From an uncultured Propionivibrio sp. (GTDB lineage Bacteria > Pseudomonadota > Gammaproteobacteria > Burkholderiales > Rhodocyclaceae), in NCBI RefSeq assembly GCF_963666255.1, contig NZ_OY762655.1, positions 1,178,001 to 1,242,000 of the forward strand: 64,000 bases of DNA. Direction: 5' to 3'. Both the position numbers and the translations under genes were made by a program. The notes under the pieces are model-generated. The model was not told the DNA's origin. It did no database searches and was given only the letters and a program-made list of their open reading frames with translations. Position 1 is the first letter of the stretch. Each line of letters starts with the position of its first letter. Below are positions 40,664 to 49,223 of this stretch, one piece after another.

Positions 40664-41092
40664 ATGAGCACGTATTGCGATCTCCTCCGGCGTTTTTTTC
40701 TTGCGCGTCTGCCACACATCGTCGCGCTCGTCCTGCTGACCTTGGCGCTTCCATCGCTGGCATCGGAGAATGCGGCAGCCGACAAGCCGCCCGAGCCGAT
40801 GGAGTTCCTGGTCAACATCAAAAGGGACAACTATCGCCAAGGCATGCTGCGGATCGCCATTGTCCTCGAGTATGCCGATAGCCGGCTGGCTGCGCAGTTC
40901 CTCCGCTTCCGGCCGAAGCTGATGCACAGGATTCTGCTCGTGCTGAGCGACAAGGCATCGGAAGAGCTGCTGTCGAGCAAGGGCAAGATCGATTTGAAGC
41001 GGCAGATCGTCACGGAAATCAATCAGGCATTTCGCGAGACCGATCCGCAGGCGGTGAAGGACGCACTGATCACCGACTTTGTCATTCAGTAG
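40664..41092 (+). CDS. orphan FliL-like protein
   Basis: About 142 residues from the ATG at 40664; in-frame starts upstream (40530, 40589) cannot be excluded. A hydrophobic segment (HIVALVLLTLALPSLA) is followed by a domain matching the FliL pattern: FLVNIKRDNYRQGMLRIAIVL, then PKLMHRILLVLSDKASEELL, and the terminal ITDFVIQ that corresponds to the FliL end (TDFVVQ). FliL supports the flagellar stator. Here no flagellar genes are adjacent, so it is a stand-alone paralogue placed between a regulator and an adhesin system. Confidence 0.75.
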   Translation: MSTYCDLLRRFFLARLPHIVALVLLTLALPSLASENAAADKPPEPMEFLVNIKRDNYRQGMLRIAIVLEYADSRLAAQFLRFRPKLMHRILLVLSDKASEELLSSKGKIDLKRQIVTEINQAFRETDPQAVKDALITDFVIQ

Positions 41093-41174
41093 CGCGCCCC
41101 GGTTTTCCCGCCCTATTTTCCGAATCGCACCATACGCAGGCGCTCAACGCCTGGCCGCCGCCATGGCAACAGAT

Positions 41175-41187
41175 ACCCAAAATGGGC
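41175..41187. promoter_or_regulatory. ACCCAAAATGGGC dyad, copy 3
   Basis: The reverse complement is GCCCATTTTGGGT, so 12 of 13 bases match copies 1 and 2 in the opposite orientation; the core CCCA-AAA-TGGG is a perfect dyad. It lies between the FliL-like gene and the adhesin gene, 305 bp before its ATG. Confidence 0.65.
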
Positions 41188-41491
41188 ACCGTCCGATTGA
41201 GTCGGGAATGCCTTTGCTTTAGCTTTCGAACCTCTCTCCGGGAACGACACGCAGTGTTGTGTCGGATTGCATGGTCCGGACAACGGCGCCCGATTCCGAA
41301 CCTGATGATTTCGTCATTTTGGTCGTCTCGCCAATTGTCCGCGCGGGTTTCCCCATCTCCGGAAACTCGACGCCGGTTTGCGCTTCCCGGAGAGAGTTTT
41401 GTCACACCCGGATAGCTCACGCCGGCTGACGCGCATGGACGCTCGTCGGCGTTGCGCCGCGTCACCTATCGGAAAATTCAGGGACTCTCTT

Positions 41492-44143
41492 ATGTACCGT
41501 CATGCATCGCTGAATCGAGCGTTTCGAGTAATTTGGAATGCCAGAAAATCGTCCTGGCAGGCTGTGTGCGAGAACGGCAAGACTACCGGCAAGGCAACGA
41601 CCAACGCCCGACGGATTCGCCGCTTCACGGCCCTCGCTACGCTTGTCGCGGTCGCCGGCGCCAACGCCGCGCCCGGCACACTCGAGCTACCCACCGGCGG
41701 CACTGTGGTGGCCGGTTCGGCCGCCATCAACACGAGCGGCGCCAGCATGAATGTCGTCCAGAATACGCAACGGGCGGTCATCGACTGGAACACCTTCAAC
41801 ATCGGCGCGCAGGCTCAGGTCAATTTCATGCAGCCGGCCGGCGGCGTCGCACTCAACCGAGTCCTCGACACCAATGCCAGCCAGATTTACGGCAGGCTGA
41901 ACGCAAGCGGGCAGGTATTCCTTGTCAATCCCAATGGCGTTATTTTCGCGCCGGGGGCACAGGTGTCGGCGGGCAGCATCGTCGCGTCCACGCTCGACAT
42001 CGCCAACGCCGATTTTCTCGCCGACCGCAACCGCTTCGCCGGAACAAGCGGCAATGCCATCATCAATCAGGGGAACATCACTGCGAGTCCCGGTGGAACG
42101 ATCGCGCTCATCGCCGCGCGCATCGTGAACACCGGCACGCTGACGGCGAATCGTGGCAACGTACTGCTTGGCGCCGGCGACAAGGTCCTCGTCGACATGG
42201 GAGGGCCGGTCAAGCTGCAAGTCCAGAACAGCACGCTTGATACGCTGATCGCGAATGGCGGCATCATCAAAGCCGACGGCGGGCACGTGATGCTGACCTC
42301 GCAGAGCGCAAACACGCTCGCCAGCAGCGTCATCAACACCACCGGCGTAATCGAAGCACAGACGCTGGCAAGCGGCGAAAAGGGCGAAATCGTCCTTTAC
42401 TCGCATGACGGCACCGTTAGCCTCGCCGGCAGACTCGATGCCGCCGCGCCCAACGGCGGCAATGGCGGTTTCATCGAGACCAGCGGCAACAAGGTCATCA
42501 CCGGCGCGGAACTTCAGGTGACGACGCTGGCCCCGGCCGGGCGGACGGGCACTTGGCTGATCGATCCGACGAGCTACACCGTCGCCGCCAGCGGGGGCGA
42601 CGAAACCGGCACGGCGCTGTCCGCCCGTCTGTCAGGTACGAATATCCAGTTGCAGGCCGATAACAGCATCACCATCAACGACGGCGTCAGCTGGTCGGCA
42701 AACACGCTGACGCTGACATCCGGCGGCAACATCAACGTCAACGCCAGCCTGACGGCGACCGGAACTGCGGGCCTCGCCTTCGAATACGGGCAGGCGACGG
42801 CAAACGGCAGCGGCAGCACCTACAGCGTCGCCGACGGCGCGCGGATCACCATTCCGACGGCATCGGCATTCAGCTGGAAGAAAGGCTCCACGGGCACGAC
42901 CAACAACCTGATATTCAACAACGGCGCGCTGCGCTTCGGCAACGGACCCGAAGCGGCGCTGACCGAGGACGGGCAACTCAAGCAGCCGTTCTATTACAAC
43001 AGCGCAAGTTCCGACCCAAGCGGGCGCTGCGATGTCGGCGCGTGGTGCAAGCTGACCTACAGCACCTACCCGCTCGACATCGCCACCGGGATCGGCGGCG
43101 ACGGAACGAACATCTGGAACAGCAACGGACAGGTCCTTTCGACCTCGCGCGGTCACCCCGATGCCTATTCGGGAGCCCTGAGCAACAAGTCACTCGACAT
43201 TTCCGGCTACCGCGAGGGAACCGGTACGATCGTCTCCAACGGGACGCTGAGCTACACCTCAGGCGACCAGATCAAGGTAAGCAATGCCTACACGCTCGAC
43301 AGCGGCACATCCTATCTCAAGACGGCAACAACCCTGACCAATCTCGGCGCATCGACCGTTTCCAACGTTCGGCTGTGGGTGGGAACCCGTGACGACTATG
43401 TCGCCGGCATGGATTCCAACTACAAGCTGAAAGGAAACCTCACCGCCAACGGCTTCGAGGCGATCACCAGCGAGTACCAGCAGGCCAAGGCGATCCAGAT
43501 CAAGAACTCGGCGACCAACGACGGCACCGCCATTCTGTTTTATTCGACCTCATCGGGTGCCGACACAGTTTCGGACAGTTGCTGCTCTTTCGATAACGTA
43601 ACCAACAAGGATCCGCGCGCATCCCGCATCCTGACACCACAGGAGGATGGATCCTATGCTCTTTTCATCCGCCTTGCCAACCTGTCCGCCGGCGCCGCCG
43701 ATGGCATGACCTGGTATTACGCAGCGGCGCCGATCTCGCAGATCAACAACGTCGTCGGTACGGTTGCCCAATCAGCCGGGGTGAGCGCCGCGGCGCCCGT
43801 AGCAGGCCCGAGTTCGGTGCCTGAAACCACGGCCGTCTCGACGGCCCAGCAGACACCGGTTCAGGTGCTGCCGGCCGCATCGGCGACAACGACCGTCACG
43901 TCACCGGTTTCGCCGCCTCCCAGCGTGGTCATCAACCCGCAGGGCACCTTGCCCGTGTTCGAAGTTTCCGGAGGCCTGGCATTCGTTCAATTGCCCGGCA
44001 GCGGCGTTACGCCGCGCGCCGGCGCCAGTGGCGTCAACGCCGGCGCCACGCCGTCGTCCGACCTCGGCGGCGGACGCGATCCGATGGGATTCATGCGCGT
44101 CTTCGTCGTTGGCGACGGGCTGCGGACTCCCGAGAAATTCTGA
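41492..44143 (+). CDS. two-partner-secretion adhesin/exoprotein (TpsA, filamentous hemagglutinin family)
   Basis: 883 residues. The N-terminus is an extended type V signal peptide (MYRHASLNRAFRVIWNARK, then a second hydrophobic stretch ending ANAAP near 60). The TPS domain (about 62-310) shows NVVQNTQRAVIDWNTFNIG, NRVLDTNASQIYGRL and the NPNGVIFAPGAQV motif. A beta-helix region follows (GNINVNASLTATGTAG), then a non-repetitive domain with several Cys and a Pro/Val/Thr-rich tail ending DPMGFMRVFVVGDGL. At this size it is far too short for a CdiA toxin. The ATG at 41492 is supported by AGGGA. The partner transporter follows 34 bp later. Confidence 0.92.
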   Translation: MYRHASLNRAFRVIWNARKSSWQAVCENGKTTGKATTNARRIRRFTALATLVAVAGANAAPGTLELPTGGTVVAGSAAINTSGASMNVVQNTQRAVIDWNTFNIGAQAQVNFMQPAGGVALNRVLDTNASQIYGRLNASGQVFLVNPNGVIFAPGAQVSAGSIVASTLDIANADFLADRNRFAGTSGNAIINQGNITASPGGTIALIAARIVNTGTLTANRGNVLLGAGDKVLVDMGGPVKLQVQNSTLDTLIANGGIIKADGGHVMLTSQSANTLASSVINTTGVIEAQTLASGEKGEIVLYSHDGTVSLAGRLDAAAPNGGNGGFIETSGNKVITGAELQVTTLAPAGRTGTWLIDPTSYTVAASGGDETGTALSARLSGTNIQLQADNSITINDGVSWSANTLTLTSGGNINVNASLTATGTAGLAFEYGQATANGSGSTYSVADGARITIPTASAFSWKKGSTGTTNNLIFNNGALRFGNGPEAALTEDGQLKQPFYYNSASSDPSGRCDVGAWCKLTYSTYPLDIATGIGGDGTNIWNSNGQVLSTSRGHPDAYSGALSNKSLDISGYREGTGTIVSNGTLSYTSGDQIKVSNAYTLDSGTSYLKTATTLTNLGASTVSNVRLWVGTRDDYVAGMDSNYKLKGNLTANGFEAITSEYQQAKAIQIKNSATNDGTAILFYSTSSGADTVSDSCCSFDNVTNKDPRASRILTPQEDGSYALFIRLANLSAGAADGMTWYYAAAPISQINNVVGTVAQSAGVSAAAPVAGPSSVPETTAVSTAQQTPVQVLPAASATTTVTSPVSPPPSVVINPQGTLPVFEVSGGLAFVQLPGSGVTPRAGASGVNAGATPSSDLGGGRDPMGFMRVFVVGDGLRTPEKF

Positions 44144-44177
44144 CCCGGCGCACCGTCATTGAGACCCTTCACCCTTT

Positions 44178-45842
44178 ATGCACCTGATTGACATGACTCC
44201 CATCCGCGCGACGCTCACCCTCGCCACGCTCACCGCGACGCTATCGTCCTTTCCGGCGTCCGCCCAGCACGTCCCCGACGCAGGCCAGATCCTGCGCGAA
44301 CAGCAGCAAGAGCTGCCGCAAGTCCCAAGGACACCGTCATCGATCGATCTCCAGCAGCCGGCCATGCCGGCGACCGAGCCGGGCGGCCCGCAGGTCATCG
44401 TCCGCTCGGTCAGCATCGGCGGGATTTCGGTATTCCCCGAACCGGCGCTGCTCGCCGTGCTCGGCGACGTCGAAGGGAAGCCGTTCGACCTCGCCGGACT
44501 GCGCGGTCTGGCCGAACGGATTGCCGCCCACTATCGCCGCAACGGCTATCCCTTCACCCGGGCCTATTTGCCCGAGCAGGCGCTCTCGGACGGAACGCTG
44601 CGCATCGAAGTCATCGAAGGGCGCTATGGCGCCGTCCAGGCCGAGGGAGACGAGGCCGACAAGGCACAGGCCTTCTTGGAACCGCTCGTCGCCGGTAACG
44701 TCATCGAGAGCACCGCGTTGGAAAGAACGACGCTGATCCTCGACGACCAGCCGGGCTTCAAGACCACGCCGATCATTCGTCCCGGCAAGGAACTCGGTAC
44801 GGCCGACCTGGATGTGCGCGTTCGGCGCGAACGCATGGTCAGCGGCGAGGTCGGCATCGATAACCAAGGCAACCGCTATACCGGAGAATACCGTGGGCGA
44901 CTGAACCTCCAGTTCGACAGTCCGTTCCTCTACGGTGACCAGATCCAGCTGCGCAGCCTTGTCACCGACGAAGCCCTCTGGCAAGGCGCGCTCAATTACA
45001 GCTTGCCCGTGGGCGGGTCAGGCTTGCGCGGTACCTTCGGATATTCGCAAACGTCGTATCAGCTCGGCAAACAGTTCGCCAAGCTCCTGGCGACAGGCAA
45101 GGCCTATATCAGCACCCTGGGCGCTTCCTATCCCCTGCTGCGTTCGCAAAAAGCCAATCTAACGCTGGGAGCCAGCTTCCAGTTCAAGAAGCTCGAAGAC
45201 GGCCAGGGCGCATCGGGTTCCCAGAACGTGAAATCCAGTCGCTCGCTCCCGGTGAGCGCCCAGTTCGATATTCGCGACGGATTTCTCGGCGGCGGCGTCA
45301 CCTACGGCACCGTCAGCTGGACGCACGGACGCCTGAGCCTGGACGACACGCTGCTCGCCATCGACAGCGCAAGCGCCCGCACCGAGGGCGGCTTCAACAA
45401 GACCAACCTCGACCTCGCGCGGCTACAGGCGTTGCCCGCCAACGTCGTCGCCTTTGCGCGCGTCAGCGTCCAGTGGGCCGACAAGAATCTCGATTCGTCC
45501 GAAGGTTTCGGCCTCGGCGGCGCCAACGGCGTCCGCGCCTATCCGACCGGCGAAAGCTATGGCGACGAAGGCTGGTTGACGCAGTTCGAACTGCGCTACC
45601 CGATCGGCACCTATACCCCCTTCCTATTCCATGATGCCGGCCACATCCGCACCAATCACAGAACCTGGGACAACAGCATGAATACCCGGTCGATTTCAGG
45701 CTCGGGCCTCGGCGTGCGCTATCAAACTGGCGCCTGGCTCGCCGACACGACCGTGGCATGGCGCGGCCAGGGCGGCCGGCCCGAATCCGACACAGCGAAG
45801 CGCGATCCGCGTCTCTGGATGACGCTCAGCTATCGATTCTGA
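44178..45842 (+). CDS. TpsB outer-membrane transporter (ShlB/FhaC family)
   Basis: 554 residues. A signal peptide (to about 29) is followed by a Gln/Pro-rich linker (helix H1 region), a POTRA domain (about 75-150: VIVRSVSIGGISVFPEPALLAVLG, GYPFTRAYLPEQALSDGTLRIEVIEG), a second POTRA, and a 16-strand barrel. The L6-loop motif appears as GGANGVRAYPTGE (usual VRGY), and the last strand ends in aromatic Phe (WMTLSYRF). It exports the upstream TpsA protein. Confidence 0.94.
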   Translation: MHLIDMTPIRATLTLATLTATLSSFPASAQHVPDAGQILREQQQELPQVPRTPSSIDLQQPAMPATEPGGPQVIVRSVSIGGISVFPEPALLAVLGDVEGKPFDLAGLRGLAERIAAHYRRNGYPFTRAYLPEQALSDGTLRIEVIEGRYGAVQAEGDEADKAQAFLEPLVAGNVIESTALERTTLILDDQPGFKTTPIIRPGKELGTADLDVRVRRERMVSGEVGIDNQGNRYTGEYRGRLNLQFDSPFLYGDQIQLRSLVTDEALWQGALNYSLPVGGSGLRGTFGYSQTSYQLGKQFAKLLATGKAYISTLGASYPLLRSQKANLTLGASFQFKKLEDGQGASGSQNVKSSRSLPVSAQFDIRDGFLGGGVTYGTVSWTHGRLSLDDTLLAIDSASARTEGGFNKTNLDLARLQALPANVVAFARVSVQWADKNLDSSEGFGLGGANGVRAYPTGESYGDEGWLTQFELRYPIGTYTPFLFHDAGHIRTNHRTWDNSMNTRSISGSGLGVRYQTGAWLADTTVAWRGQGGRPESDTAKRDPRLWMTLSYRF

Positions 45843-45900
45843 ACGGGACCTTGCCGGAGTGACGTCGTCGGACCAGGCGCAACACGGCCAGCGTCAGTGC

Positions 45901-46515
45901 CTATGCCGGACGCAGCGGACCATAGCCGGCCATGAAGACGTCGACGGCGCGCGCCGTCACGGCCCGGATCTGCGCGTCATCGACCTCGCCGAGCTGGTGA
46001 TGCAGGAAAGGCTCAAGCAACTCCGCCTCCAGCAGTCCGATGAAATGCCGGGTCGCCACCAGCGGGTCGGCGCGCCGCAAGCGGCCGTCCGACATGGCGC
46101 TTTCCAGGAACGCCGACATCAGCGCCTGACTGCGCAGCACGCCGCGCTCATAGACGAGCCGGCCCAGCTCCGAACGCTTCGATTCGGCGATCGCCAGGTG
46201 CCGCTCGGCGCGGATACGGGGAGAATAGATGAAGCTCAGCAGACGCTCGCCGAAACGGCGCAAGGACGCGGCAATATCGCCCGTCGACTCGGCCAGCGCC
46301 TGGTGGATGACGACGAATTCGGCCTCGGTCGATTGAAACATCACCTCGGAAAACAGCTCTTCCTTGGACGCGAAATAGTTGTAGATCGTCGCCTTCGATC
46401 CACCGACCCGGGCACAGATCTCGGACATCGACGTCCGCGCGAACCCCAGTTCCTGAAACGTTTTTGCCGCGACATCCAGAATCGCCTGGCGCTTCGCCTC
46501 GGTCCTCACACGCAT
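45901..46515 (-). CDS. TetR-family repressor of the efflux operon
   Basis: 204 residues from the ATG at 46515, which has AAGG 8 nt upstream; a GTG at 46524 is the alternative. The helix-turn-helix is RQAILDVAAKTFQELGFARTSMSEICARVGGSKATIYNYF with each part in the standard TetR arrangement. The C-terminal domain resembles TetR_C_7/AefR-like. It is divergent from the NodT-EmrAB operon with two related dyads in the 106-bp gap, so it most probably represses that operon and itself. Confidence 0.92.
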   Translation of the reverse strand: MRVRTEAKRQAILDVAAKTFQELGFARTSMSEICARVGGSKATIYNYFASKEELFSEVMFQSTEAEFVVIHQALAESTGDIAASLRRFGERLLSFIYSPRIRAERHLAIAESKRSELGRLVYERGVLRSQALMSAFLESAMSDGRLRRADPLVATRHFIGLLEAELLEPFLHHQLGEVDDAQIRAVTARAVDVFMAGYGPLRPA

Positions 46516-46536
46516 CGCTGACACCTTTCAAAAAAT

Positions 46537-46603
46537 GTACCGCACGGTTCAATTTTACACCGACTCGGTTATAATCGCTCCTGTACCGTACCGTTTAGTA
46601 CAG
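46537..46603 (+). promoter_or_regulatory. TetR-controlled promoter of the efflux operon
   Basis: TATAAT at 46570-46575 is a consensus -10, with TTCAAT 16 bp upstream. Dyad 1 (46537-46550, GTACCG-CA-CGGTTC) covers the -35 side. Dyad 2 (46581-46603, CTGTAC-N11-GTACAG, containing GTACCGTACCG) lies just after the expected transcription start. Binding at either would block RNA polymerase. Confidence 0.7.
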
Positions 46604-46621
46604 TTTAGAAAGCGAGTTTGC

Positions 46622-48070
46622 ATGAGCAAGAACAGCCCTTCCCGCCGACCTGCGCCGTGTTCCCTGGTGGTGGCGCTGGCATCGATCGTCGGCCTTGCCG
46701 GTTGCGCCCAGTTGCCCGCCCTCGACCTGGGCAAGACGATGAAAGCAATATCCGGCTACGAAACACGCGAAACCTTCGCCGCACCGGCCGCCGCCTGGCC
46801 GACCGATCGCTGGTGGACCGCCTACGGCGACACCCAGCTCGACGCGCTCATCGACGAGGCGCTGCGCGATTCGCCCGACATGGCGGCCGCCTCGGCGCGC
46901 CTGCGTCGGGCCGAAGCCGGCGCCCAGCTTGCCGGATCGCCCCTCTTGCCGCAAGTCGGTGCCAATGTCGCGGCAAGCGAGCAGAAGCAGAGTTACAACT
47001 ATCTGATGCCGCGTTCGGCGCTGCCCGAAGGCTGGAACGACTACGGGCAGGCGACGCTCAACCTCAACTGGGAAATCGACTTCTGGGGCAAGCACCGGGC
47101 CGGTCTGGCCGCCGCCACCTCGCAACTCGAAGCGAGCCGGGCCGAACTCGCGCAGGCCAGGATGAGCCTGGCCGTCGCCATTGCGACGAACTATGCCGAA
47201 CTGGCGCAGCGCTTCGTCGTCCGCGACACCGCGCTGCGCTCGGTCGAGGTCCGCCGCAAGACGGCCGAGCTCTTCGACCAGCGCTTCACCAACGGGCTGG
47301 AAAACCGCGGCAGCTATAACGAAGCCGCCGCTCGCCTGGCCGTCGCCGAGGGCGAAGTGCTGGCGCTCGACGAGCAGATCGGCCTGTTGCGCCACCGCCT
47401 CGCTGCCCTGCTCGGCGCCGGTCCCGACCGGGGCTTGCGCATCGCGCGACCGACGATCCGGCTGGACGGCGCCTTCGGGCTGCCGCCGGAGCTCGCCGCC
47501 GACCTGCTGGGCCGCCGTCCCGACATCGTCGCCGCACGCCTCATGGCCGAGGCGCAGGCCCGCCGCGTCGAGCAGAAGAAGGCCGAGTTCTATCCCAACG
47601 TCAACCTGTCGGCGATGATCGGACTGCAATCGCTCGGACTCAACCAGTTGCATGACGGCGGCTCGAAATTCGGTTCAGCCGGCCCGGCGATCTCGCTGCC
47701 GATCTTCACCGGCGGCCGTTTGCGTGGCGAATTGCGCAGCGCCTCGGCCGCCTACGACGAAGCCGTCGCCACCTACGACCGTACCGTCGCCCAGGCCCTG
47801 CAGGACGTCGCCAGCGCCGGGCTGAGCCAGAAAGCCCTGGGCGAACAGTTGCAGAAGAGCCAGGCCGCCGTCGAGGCGGCCGGGAAAGCGCACCGCGTCG
47901 CGCGCAACCGCTACGAAGGCGGCCTCGCCAACTATCTCGAAGTGCTGTCGGCCGAAGACCTGCTCCTCGGCAACCAGCGCGCGCTCGCCGTGCTCCAGTC
48001 CCGCGCCTTCGCGCTCGACGTCGCACTCAAGCGCGCGCTCGGCGGCGGCTATCACATCGACACCCTCTAA
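46622..48070 (+). CDS. NodT-family outer-membrane efflux lipoprotein
   Basis: 482 residues from the ATG at 46622. A lipoprotein signal ends in the lipobox GLAGC. Two OEP repeats are visible: WWTAYGDTQLDALIDEALRDSPDMAAASARLRRAEA, and the second after LPPELAADLLGRRPDIVAARLMAEAQARRVEQKKAEFYPNVNL. It forms the TolC-like exit duct for the EmrAB pump encoded next, 18 bp downstream. Confidence 0.94.
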   Translation: MSKNSPSRRPAPCSLVVALASIVGLAGCAQLPALDLGKTMKAISGYETRETFAAPAAAWPTDRWWTAYGDTQLDALIDEALRDSPDMAAASARLRRAEAGAQLAGSPLLPQVGANVAASEQKQSYNYLMPRSALPEGWNDYGQATLNLNWEIDFWGKHRAGLAAATSQLEASRAELAQARMSLAVAIATNYAELAQRFVVRDTALRSVEVRRKTAELFDQRFTNGLENRGSYNEAAARLAVAEGEVLALDEQIGLLRHRLAALLGAGPDRGLRIARPTIRLDGAFGLPPELAADLLGRRPDIVAARLMAEAQARRVEQKKAEFYPNVNLSAMIGLQSLGLNQLHDGGSKFGSAGPAISLPIFTGGRLRGELRSASAAYDEAVATYDRTVAQALQDVASAGLSQKALGEQLQKSQAAVEAAGKAHRVARNRYEGGLANYLEVLSAEDLLLGNQRALAVLQSRAFALDVALKRALGGGYHIDTL

Positions 48071-48088
48071 TTCGACAAGGACCGTTTC

Positions 48089-49210
48089 ATGTCTGACAGC
48101 ATCCCCCATCTTTCCCCGACCCCGCTCCGCAAGACCCTGCTTGGCGCCCTGATCGGCCTCGTCGGCCTCGCCGCCATCGCGACCGGCGCGTACTGGTTCC
48201 TCCACGGCGCCCATTTCGTCTCGACCGACAACGCCTATGCCGCCGTCGAGGTCGCGCAAGTCACGCCGGCGGTTGGCGGCACCGTCAGCGAAGTGCTGGT
48301 CACCGACACGCAAGCCGTCAAGCAGGGCGACATCCTCGTCCGCATCGACCCGACCGATGCGACGCTGGCGCTCGCGCAGGCCGAAGCCGACCTCGCCCGC
48401 GCCGTGCGCCGCGTCAAGGGCTTCGTCGCCAACGACGGCAGCCTCGCGGCACAGATCGCCGCGCGGGAAGCCGACGAGAAGCGCGCCGCCGCCGTGCTGA
48501 GCGCCGCCGAAGCCGATGTCGAACGCGCCCGGATCGACCTCGAACGGCGCCAGGCGCTGGCCGCCTCCGGCTCGGTCTCCGGCGACGAACTGACGCGCGC
48601 GACGAACGCCTTCGCCGCAGCCCAGGCCAATCTCGACGCCAGTCGCGCCGCCGCGGCGCAGGCCAAGGCCAACCGCAGCACCGCGCTGAGCGCGCGCGAA
48701 GCCAATGCCGCCCTGATCGCCAACGCCACCGAAGACACCAATCCGGAAGTCGCGCTCGCCCGCGCCCGCCGCGACCAGGCGGCCGTCGACCTCGAACGCA
48801 CCGTCGTGCGCGCGCCGGTCGACGGCATCGTCGCCAAGCGCAGCGTCCAGCTCGGCCAGCGCGTGCAGGCGGGCATGCCGCTGCTGGCGCTCGTTCCGGT
48901 CCAGGAAATGCACGTCGACGCGAACTTCAAGGAAGTTCAGCTCGAACGCGTGCGTCCCGGCCAGCCGGTGACGCTGCACGCCGACCTCTACGGCGGCAGC
49001 GTCACCTATCACGGCGTCGTCGAAGGCTTTTCCGGCGGGTCCGGCGCCGCGTTCTCGGCGATTCCGGCGCAGAACGCCACCGGCAACTGGATCAAGGTCG
49101 TCCAGCGCCTGCCCGTGCGCATCAAGCTCGATCCGGCCGAAATCGCCACGCACCCGCTCAAGGTCGGCCTGTCGATGACGGCCGAGATCGACACGCGCAA
49201 GCTGAACTGA
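48089..49210 (+). CDS. emrA: EmrA/HlyD membrane-fusion protein
   Basis: 373 residues. One N-terminal membrane anchor (about 14-36) precedes a biotinyl-lipoyl-like half (VSTDNAYAAVEVAQVTPAVGGTVSEVLV), a long alpha-helical hairpin rich in Ala/Arg (about 95-205), the second lipoyl half (VRAPVDGIVAKRSVQLGQRVQAG) and a beta-barrel (ATGNWIKVVQRLPVRIKL, the EmrA signature). It links the inner-membrane pump to the NodT duct. Confidence 0.95.
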   Translation: MSDSIPHLSPTPLRKTLLGALIGLVGLAAIATGAYWFLHGAHFVSTDNAYAAVEVAQVTPAVGGTVSEVLVTDTQAVKQGDILVRIDPTDATLALAQAEADLARAVRRVKGFVANDGSLAAQIAAREADEKRAAAVLSAAEADVERARIDLERRQALAASGSVSGDELTRATNAFAAAQANLDASRAAAAQAKANRSTALSAREANAALIANATEDTNPEVALARARRDQAAVDLERTVVRAPVDGIVAKRSVQLGQRVQAGMPLLALVPVQEMHVDANFKEVQLERVRPGQPVTLHADLYGGSVTYHGVVEGFSGGSGAAFSAIPAQNATGNWIKVVQRLPVRIKLDPAEIATHPLKVGLSMTAEIDTRKLN

Positions 49211-49223
49211 GCGGAGACTCCCG

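Noticed and set aside
41492..44143. Possible contact-dependent inhibition (CdiA/CdiI) system
   Set aside because: TpsA is only 883 residues, has no VENN-like motif or toxin domain, and no immunity gene follows tpsB.
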